Positions 47,592-51,892 of a stretch of 51,892 nt of DNA are shown one piece after another. The translations under genes and the position numbers were made by a program. The notes under the pieces were generated by a model. It was given only the letters and a program-made list of their open reading frames with translations. It did no database searches and was not told where the DNA came from. Origin of the DNA: Streptomyces sp. yr375 (GTDB lineage Bacteria; Actinomycetota; Actinomycetes; Streptomycetales; Streptomycetaceae); the NCBI RefSeq assembly GCF_900110755.1, contig NZ_FOFF01000056.1, forward strand, positions 1-51,892, given 5' to 3'. The stretch's first letter is position 1; each line of letters begins with the position of its first letter.

Positions 47592-47876
47592 TTGACACCG
47601 GTTCGGATGCTGCAACCCCGGGTGCTCGACGACATGACCATCGAAGTGGCGCTCTCCCTCATGGACAGCGCCCGGGTCGAGTACCTGCTCCTGTGCGACG
47701 GCGACGACCAGACCACGGGTGCCGTCACCCGGACCCGGCTCACCGCCTTCCGCGACAGCTCCGCGTACACGGACCGAACCCGCCTGCGAGAAGTCCTCCA
47801 CCCCCAGTCCCCCGTACCCTCTCCTCCCTGGGAGGCATCATGCGCTGTGTCATCGCCCGTTACCCGTTCGACTTGA
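47592..47876 (+). CDS. small CBS-domain-like protein
   Basis: A 94-residue protein starting at TTG 47592, with GCAGGAG seven bases upstream. Residues 10-60 (VLDDMTIEVALSLMDSARVE, then LLLCDGDDQTTGAVTRTRL) look like one CBS motif, an adenosine-nucleotide-sensing half module that normally works as a pair or dimer. The last 20 residues overlap the next gene by 37 bases and look unstructured. It lies 42 bases after the helicase stop and is probably co-transcribed. Its role in the cold-shock locus is unknown. Confidence 0.65.
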   Translation: MTPVRMLQPRVLDDMTIEVALSLMDSARVEYLLLCDGDDQTTGAVTRTRLTAFRDSSAYTDRTRLREVLHPQSPVPSPPWEASCAVSSPVTRST

Positions 47877-48154
47877 CCAGGAACGGGGTGCTGGACTCGA
47901 TGAAGGGCATCACGCCCGAGCTGGTCACCGGCGAGTCCGTGACCATCGGCCGACGTCGCTACCCCGTGAAGCAGGTGGGCGAGATCCTCACCCGGCAGGA
48001 CCGCCGCGACTTCACCAGCGGCGAGGTCGTCCGGGCCATGACCCGCCTCGGCTTCACCTGCCACGACCACCCCGAAGCGGCACCCCAGTACGTCCTGACC
48101 CCGCTCCAGACGGCGTCGGAACTGCTGGGAAGCCCCGGCGCGCAGGACGCGTAG
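47840..48154 (+). CDS. conserved hypothetical protein of the cold-shock helicase locus
   Basis: A 104-residue protein starting MRCVIARYPFDLTRNGVL. ATG 47840 has GGGAGG four bases upstream, inside the 3' end of the CBS-like gene, so translation is coupled. The middle, VTIGRRRYPVKQVGEILTRQ and FTSGEVVRAMTRLGFTCHDH, suggests a small alpha/beta protein, possibly nucleic-acid binding. I recall the same type of protein beside cspA-DEAD loci in other Streptomyces. No enzymatic motif is visible and the function is unknown. Confidence 0.75.
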   Translation: MRCVIARYPFDLTRNGVLDSMKGITPELVTGESVTIGRRRYPVKQVGEILTRQDRRDFTSGEVVRAMTRLGFTCHDHPEAAPQYVLTPLQTASELLGSPGAQDA

Positions 48155-48176
48155 AAGTACGTAAGGCCCGTAACGA

Positions 48177-48216
48177 GACCCGCCCGCCCCCACCCGACGC
48201 GAGGGGGGGGCGGGTC
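48177..48216. terminator. bidirectional hairpin between convergent genes
   Basis: GACCCGCCCGCCCCC (48177-48191) can pair with GGGGGGGCGGGTC (48204-48216) with a small bulge. It lies after the gene ending at 48154 and reaches the stop codon of the convergent HxlR gene (48215). Confidence 0.65.
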
Positions 48217-48622
48217 ACGACTTCCCGGAGTCGTACTCCCCACGGGCCTGCTCGATGGCCGTCATCCGCCGCTCCACCCACTGCGCGACGCTCCGGACCT
48301 GCTCGGCCGCCTCACGGCCGAGGTCCGTGAGCGAGTAGTCGACCCGGGGCGGGATCACCGGCTTGGCATCACGGTGGACGAACCCGTCGCGCTCCAGCGT
48401 CTGCAAGGTCTGCGTCAGCATCTTCTCGCTGACCTTCCCGATCTCCCGCCGCAGCTCACCGAACCGGTACGAACGCTCCCGCAAAGCGATCAGCACCAGC
48501 GTCCCCCACCGACTGGTGACATGTTCCATAACCAGCCGCTGCGGACACACCCCACTCCCGACATCAGCCTCCCGCACAAGATCCACCAGCGACGCCCCGT
48601 CCCCGTCCCCCTCCACACCCAT
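48215..48622 (-). CDS. HxlR-family transcriptional regulator
   Basis: A 135-residue winged-helix regulator. The family signature is VCPQRLVMEHVTSRWGTLVL, with the conserved Cys at residue 26. It is followed by RFGELRREIGKVSEKMLTQT, the recognition helix region, and VDYSLTDLGREAAEQ. ATG 48622 is the only credible start. The gene to its right (48754) points away, so the short 131-base spacer is a divergent promoter region. Its target may be itself or a distant gene; the divergent DprA-like gene is not a usual HxlR target. Confidence 0.92.
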   Translation of the reverse strand: MGVEGDGDGASLVDLVREADVGSGVCPQRLVMEHVTSRWGTLVLIALRERSYRFGELRREIGKVSEKMLTQTLQTLERDGFVHRDAKPVIPPRVDYSLTDLGREAAEQVRSVAQWVERRMTAIEQARGEYDSGKS

Positions 48623-48741
48623 GCCTTGACCTTACGTCCCGACGGCGGAACCGGACCGTGACGGCGACCGCTCGATACCGCCCGAGACGGCCAGGTTGGA
48701 CCAGCGGATCCGCAGGCGTCCAGCCGACAGGACGTTCTTCC

Positions 48742-48747
48742 TATACT
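48742..48747 (+). promoter_or_regulatory. -10-like TATACT directly before a probable leaderless gene
   Basis: TATACT ends six bases before the ATG at 48754 of the DprA-like gene. A transcript starting the normal distance after it would begin at or next to the ATG, and no ribosome binding site is present. Leaderless mRNAs are common in Streptomyces. No good -35 box is visible. Confidence 0.45.
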
Positions 48748-48753
48748 GGCAGC

Positions 48754-49638
48754 ATGGACCACGAGCTGGAGCGAGCCGCCCTCGTCGCACTCCTGCGACG
48801 CGGTGATCGTTCCTGGCCCGAGCTCACCGACCAGATCGAGACCGTCGGAAGCGCCCGCGACGTCCTCGAGAACGCACTCGACGCCTCGGGGCAGAGTGCC
48901 CTCTTCGACACCGGGCCGGCCGTGGACCTGGATGCCGTCGCCGCCGAGATCGCCGCCTGGGAACGCGAAGGCATGCGATTCGTGACGATCCTGGACGAGG
49001 ACTACCCGCTCTATCTACGGCTGGTCCATCAGCGGCCGCCGTTCCTCTTTCTGCGGGGAACGTCCGTCGCGGCCGACCTGCGGGTCGCAGTCGTCGGTAC
49101 GCGTACTCCCACGCCAGAAGGCATCGCCCACGCCCGTGCCATCGCGGGTGGACTCGCTGAGCGTGGCGTCACCGTGGTCAGCGGCCTCGCCGCAGGCATC
49201 GACACCGCCGCACACGGCACCGCCCTGGCCGTCGGCGGCCGCACGGTCGCCGTCATCGGTACCGGGCTGCGACGGACCTACCCGGCGCAGAACGCCGGCC
49301 TGCAGCGGGACATCACCGAGCGTGGTCTGGTGATCTCCCAGTTCTGGCCGGACGCACCGCAGTCAAAGGCGTCGTTCCCCCTGCGCAACGCCGTGATGAG
49401 CGGTTACAGCCTGGCCACCGTCGTGGTGGAGGCGGCGTACCGCAGTGGCGCCCGCATGCAGGCCCGGCTGGCCCTGGAACACGGCCGCCGGGTCTTCCTC
49501 ATGCGCTCACTCATGACCCACGAATGGGCCCGGGAGTACGCGAACCGGCCCAATACCACCGTCATCGACGGCCCGGACGACGTCTTCAGCCGACTCGACT
49601 CGCTCGTCCCCACCACGGGCGAGCTCACCTGGGCATAA
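48754..49638 (+). CDS. DprA-like DNA-processing protein (SLOG/Rossmann fold)
   Basis: A 294-residue protein of the DprA/Smf family. An N-terminal helical part (1-75) precedes the Rossmann-like domain, whose motifs are VAVVGTRTPTPEG (111-123), SGLAAGIDTAAHGTAL (143-158), VIGTGLRRTYP (167-177) and FPLRNAVMSGYS (208-219). DprA loads RecA on single-stranded DNA during uptake. Here the gene lies outside any uptake locus, and the usual C-terminal winged-helix domain is absent. It probably has a leaderless transcript (TATACT six bases before the ATG). The phosphoribosyltransferase gene follows 12 bases later, so they form a two-gene unit. The SLOG fold also serves nucleotide recognition in bacterial conflict systems. 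Confidence 0.88.
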   Translation: MDHELERAALVALLRRGDRSWPELTDQIETVGSARDVLENALDASGQSALFDTGPAVDLDAVAAEIAAWEREGMRFVTILDEDYPLYLRLVHQRPPFLFLRGTSVAADLRVAVVGTRTPTPEGIAHARAIAGGLAERGVTVVSGLAAGIDTAAHGTALAVGGRTVAVIGTGLRRTYPAQNAGLQRDITERGLVISQFWPDAPQSKASFPLRNAVMSGYSLATVVVEAAYRSGARMQARLALEHGRRVFLMRSLMTHEWAREYANRPNTTVIDGPDDVFSRLDSLVPTTGELTWA

Positions 49639-49650
49639 GCGGCGGGCCGC

Positions 49651-50442
49651 ATGGCAACCGTTGGTGAACTGGCCGCCCGCTACGCCAACTTTCTCGTCCA
49701 TCCGCTGCTGCCGGGGCCCGGCGTGTGCCAGGTCTGCCGGGGCACGGCGAAACCCGGCTATCCCACCTGCTGGCAATGCCAGGAAGCCAGAAAGATCTTG
49801 GGCTCCAAGGTCGCCGATGCCGTGGTCCCGGTGAGCCTGGCCCTCAAGAACGAGCAGTACGCCAACGAACTGTGGCGCTACAAGAACGTCGTGGGAGCGC
49901 AGCAGCAGTACTTCCGCACGGGCCTGGCCGCCGTCCTGTGGCGCTTCCTCGCCCTGCACGAAGCGTGTATCACGGCCCACTGCGCCGTACGCGGCTTCGA
50001 CATCGTCACCTCGGTGCCCAGCACCAGCGGCCGGGAGGACCATCCGCTGCGCACCATGGTGGCCGACATGGTCGGAGCCACTCGCGGCCGCTATCGAGAC
50101 CTGCTCACCCCGGCATCGGACGCGGCCGCCCTCGGCCGTACGGCCTCCTCTTCGCGCTACTCCGCCTCCGCGCTCTGGGGCGAGAACGTCCTGCTCATCG
50201 ACGACACCTGGACCACGTGCCACCACGCCCAGTCCGCAGCGGCCGCCCTCAAGAAGGCGGGCGCGGGCAGCGTGGCCGTCGTCGTCCTCGGCCGGCACCT
50301 CAACCTGACCTACGGCGACACCGCCACGCTCGTCGAACAGGCCCGCCTGCGTAGCTTCTCCTGGGACGCCTGCGGGCTACGTCCTTGGGACCACGGCCCG
50401 AACCCACAGCCACCGCCTCGGGACACAAACCATCGGCCATAG
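49651..50442 (+). CDS. ComF-like phosphoribosyltransferase with N-terminal zinc finger
   Basis: A 263-residue protein. Cys26, Cys29, Cys40 and Cys43 (CQVC and CWQC) form a probable zinc finger, as in ComF. The PRTase domain has a SVPST segment (121-125) and the PRPP-binding strand VLLIDDTWTTCHHA (180-193). The usual TTGxT is changed to TTCHH, so PRPP chemistry may be altered. ComF proteins are associated with DNA uptake, and this one is the partner of a DprA-like gene 12 bases upstream. ATG 49651 is chosen because the conserved N-terminus starts there. The C-terminus (NPQPPPRDTNHRP) is disordered. The joint role of the pair is unknown. Confidence 0.85.
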   Translation: MATVGELAARYANFLVHPLLPGPGVCQVCRGTAKPGYPTCWQCQEARKILGSKVADAVVPVSLALKNEQYANELWRYKNVVGAQQQYFRTGLAAVLWRFLALHEACITAHCAVRGFDIVTSVPSTSGREDHPLRTMVADMVGATRGRYRDLLTPASDAAALGRTASSSRYSASALWGENVLLIDDTWTTCHHAQSAAAALKKAGAGSVAVVVLGRHLNLTYGDTATLVEQARLRSFSWDACGLRPWDHGPNPQPPPRDTNHRP

Positions 50443-50509
50443 CCGGCCCGTCACTACGCGCTGCATCCCGCCGGAACCCGAGGTGGCCGGTCGTCCCCTG
50501 GGGGGGCCG

Positions 50510-50576
50510 GGTGACCGCCCGTCATCTGCTCACACACGCGCCCGGCGTACCGCTCCAGGAACCTGTACGGGAGTGA
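50510..50576 (+). pseudogene. possible beta-lactamase-fold hydrolase relic
   Basis: About 20 codons read VTARHLLTHAPGVPL before a stop at 50576, close to the RHLLTHTSGLP motif of class C serine hydrolases. Nothing else of such a gene is visible on either side. Short and possibly fortuitous. Confidence 0.3.
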
Positions 50577-50582
50577 CCGCGC

Positions 50583-51033
50583 CGGCGATGAGCCAGGCCG
50601 TGGAGGGCGGCAGGAGGGCGCCGCGCACGCGGGTTCGGCTGGTGGTCACCGCGTGCCGCGACTGGGCGCTGAGGTACCGGCGGCGCTACGGCATGCTGTT
50701 CGGCGAGCGGGCCGGTGACCTGCCCGGCGGCCTGCCCGGGGAGGTCGCCGGGCAGACCATGCAGACTCCGTTGGATCAGGCGGTGGCGCTGCTCATGGAT
50801 CTGTTGGTGGCCGTGCAGGGGGCCGCGCCGGCCGACGGCACCAGCGGGGGACCGTACGTTGGACGGGCAACTGCGGCTGTGGGCCCGCTCGCAGGAGCGG
50901 GCGGGCGTGGCGCACGCCGCCATCCTGGTCTGGACGCGGGTCCACGGGATCGTGAGCCTCGAACTCACCGGTGCGTTCGACAACCACACGATCAATGCGC
51001 AGCGGCTGATCGACCTGGAGGTCGACAACGCCG
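50583..51033 (+). pseudogene. TetR-family regulator relic, C-terminal (WHG) domain only
   Basis: The frame ending beyond 50850 reads ACRDWALRYRRRYGMLFGER and MQTPLDQAVALLMDLLVAVQ. After a shift near the G-run at about 50847 the next frame continues RLWARSQERAGVAHAAILVW and TRVHGIVSLELTGAFDN. This is the C-terminal ligand-binding WHG domain of a TetR-family protein. The helix-turn-helix is missing, and the 3' end breaks off at about 51033, exactly where the convergent pectate-lyase relic stops. It is cut on both sides and frameshifted, hence non-functional. Confidence 0.75.
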
Positions 51034-51034
51034 G

Positions 51035-51562
51035 TTACAGGGTGACCTGTTTGCCTCCTAGCGTTACGACCAGCTTGCCGTCCGAGGTGTAGGACCAGCC
51101 GAGGTTGCCTGCGTACGCCGAGCAGCGTGAGCCGTTGGTGCCGGTCCAGAATTGGTTGGTGGTGTCGGCGTCGCCGGTGGTTTTGTCGTTGGAGCCGGTT
51201 ACGTTGAAGCGGCATGACGTGTTGGTGCGGAAGACTGAAGTGCCCGCGTCCCAGGAGTAGTTGCGGGTGGCGTTGTCGATGCTCAGGTTGTTCGAGACGG
51301 CCATGGAGCCCGGGTTGCTGTTGTACGTGAACCCGTGCTTGCCGTTGTGGAAGGCGATGCTGCGCCGCACGACGTGGTTGACGGCGATGTCGTCGCCGCC
51401 GAGCTTGTAGCCGTTGCGGTCGCCGTTGGAGTTCACGGTGCCGTCGGAGAGGGTGCCGTTGTCGTAGGAGAGGGAGTCCTCGATGGTCACCGGGCCGATC
51501 GCGCCCGTGTCGGTCTTGGTGTAGAGGTCCCAGCCGTCGTCGATGTTGTTGTGCGAGACGGA
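51035..51562 (-). pseudogene. pectate lyase (PL9-like parallel beta-helix), 3' fragment
   Basis: About 175 residues of a secreted right-handed beta-helix lyase: NIDDGWDLYTKTDTGAIGPV, then NGYKLGGDDIAVNHVVRRSI, then GKHGFTYNSNPGSMAVSN, ending GGKQVTL with a stop at 51035. The aspartate-rich DDGWDLYTK segment is characteristic of PL9 enzymes, which cleave polygalacturonate. The gene is interrupted at about 51562 by the right end of an IS200/IS605-type element. The 5' part with signal peptide would lie beyond the element, outside the window. The fragment has no start of its own. Confidence 0.85.
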
Positions 51563-51640
51563 TTGACATGCTCCTCGTCCTGAAGGACGAGGATTCTGGC
51601 CTTCTCTACCGGTTGCTGTGCCGCTACGCGGCACAGTTTC
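51563..51640 (-). mobile_element. right end of an IS200/IS605-type element with two hairpins
   Basis: CCTCGTCCT (51573-51581) and AGGACGAGG (51584-51592) form a perfect 9-bp hairpin close to the insertion boundary. A second palindrome, GTGCCGC/GCGGCAC at 51618-51634, overlaps the tnpB stop. On the minus strand TCAA (51563-51566) sits at the junction with the pectate-lyase gene, as at right-end cleavage sites of this family. TnpB-associated omega RNA typically ends here, so its 3' scaffold is probably encoded in this stretch. Confidence 0.65.
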
Positions 51641-51892
51641 CGATGGGGAATCCGTGGCTTCCTGTTTCTTCACGCTGTGCCAGAACGAGTTCTGGTCTTA
51701 CCGGCGCTCCGCAGGCCGATACCGCCAGTCCGGCGGCCGTCTTCACGTTGATCGCGGCGTTGGTGTCCCGGTCGTGGACGGTGCCGCAGGCGCTACAGGT
51801 CCATTCCCGGACGTTCAGGGGTTTGGGCCCGTCCTTGACTCCGCAGGTGGAGCAGACCTGACTCGTCGGCTCGAACCGGCCGATCTTGATCA
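51624..51892 (-). CDS. tnpB: TnpB (RNA-guided nuclease/IS605 OrfB), C-terminal part
   Basis: The minus strand from the window edge reads IKIGRFEPTSQVCSTCGVKD, then WTCSACGTVHDRDTNAAINV, and stops at 51624 after IGNCAA. The two CxxC pairs form the zinc ribbon, and DRDTNAAINV carries the final RuvC Asp of TnpB proteins. TnpB is an RNA-guided DNA endonuclease that helps IS200/IS605 elements persist, using an omega RNA from the element's right end. Only about 88 C-terminal residues are inside the window; whether the rest, or a TnpA transposase, is intact cannot be seen. Confidence 0.92.
   Translation of the reverse strand, partial: IKIGRFEPTSQVCSTCGVKDGPKPLNVREWTCSACGTVHDRDTNAAINVKTAAGLAVSACGAPVRPELVLAQREETGSHGFPIGNCAA

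Noticed and set aside
1..51892. Secondary-metabolite gene cluster
   Set aside because: SDR, SnoaL-like, aldo/keto reductase and regulator genes are scattered, but no PKS, NRPS, terpene, RiPP or siderophore core enzyme is present.

Overview
The window (about 52 kb, very GC-rich, strong G/C third-position bias, GTG/TTG starts common) looks like an accessory-rich stretch of a Streptomyces chromosome. Supporting markers are two PAS-GAF-SpoIIE-HATPase phosphatases, DUF5994-, DUF5707- and DUF5134-like proteins, many LuxR-type two-component systems, and a cspA/DEAD-helicase cold-shock locus. All calls are by eye from translations; nothing was searched against a database.

Layout. 0-1.4 kb: end of a decayed integrated element, with an IS5-type transposase fragment, one hypothetical gene, and the 3' half of a tRNA-Gly(CCC)-like sequence (probable att site). 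1.4-6.6 kb: secreted carboxylesterase, GPP34 protein, a LuxR two-component system and an IclR regulator. 6.5-8.7 kb: a 134-bp-period tandem duplication at a rearrangement junction, followed by a copper amine oxidase lacking its N-terminal domains and a frameshifted membrane gene. 8.7-18.3 kb: XRE-type membrane regulator, secreted and lipoprotein genes, an SDR/DUF2867 gene with a photolyase stump, and a SpoIIE phosphatase. 18.4-25.5 kb: an envelope module with a secreted serine hydrolase, an ECF sigma with membrane partner, a divergent ECF-like sigma fused to a membrane anchor, a GT51 peptidoglycan polymerase with a ruined transpeptidase domain, and a Tat-exported VanY-like peptidase.

25.5-38.6 kb: HxlR regulator with a palindromic operator and a divergent SDR/SnoaL pair, another SDR, polysaccharide deacetylase, then a belt of broken genes (xylose ABC transporter relic, frameshifted RCC1/Ig-repeat giant, LLM oxidoreductase and WYL regulator relics), then a TetR/aldo-keto reductase pair. 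38.8-44.7 kb: second SpoIIE phosphatase and a three-gene operon encoding an unusual double-module histidine kinase, its response regulator and a small membrane protein. 44.9-48.6 kb: DUF5707 protein, cspA, DEAD-box helicase and two small associated genes, then an HxlR regulator. 48.7-50.4 kb: a DprA-like/ComF-like pair. 50.5-51.9 kb: relics of a TetR gene and a PL9 pectate lyase, the latter interrupted by the right end of an IS200/IS605-type element carrying tnpB.

Two themes stand out. First, gene decay is dense: internal deletions, truncations and single-base frameshifts, some in G/C runs and possibly assembly errors. Second, short tandem repeats, most often with a 9-bp unit, recur in spacers and in-frame inside signalling proteins. 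The most attractive candidates for under-described biology are the DprA-like/phosphoribosyltransferase pair, the membrane-anchored sigma factor with the dead-transpeptidase GT51 protein, and the tandem histidine kinase whose second half has lost its phospho-acceptor histidine.
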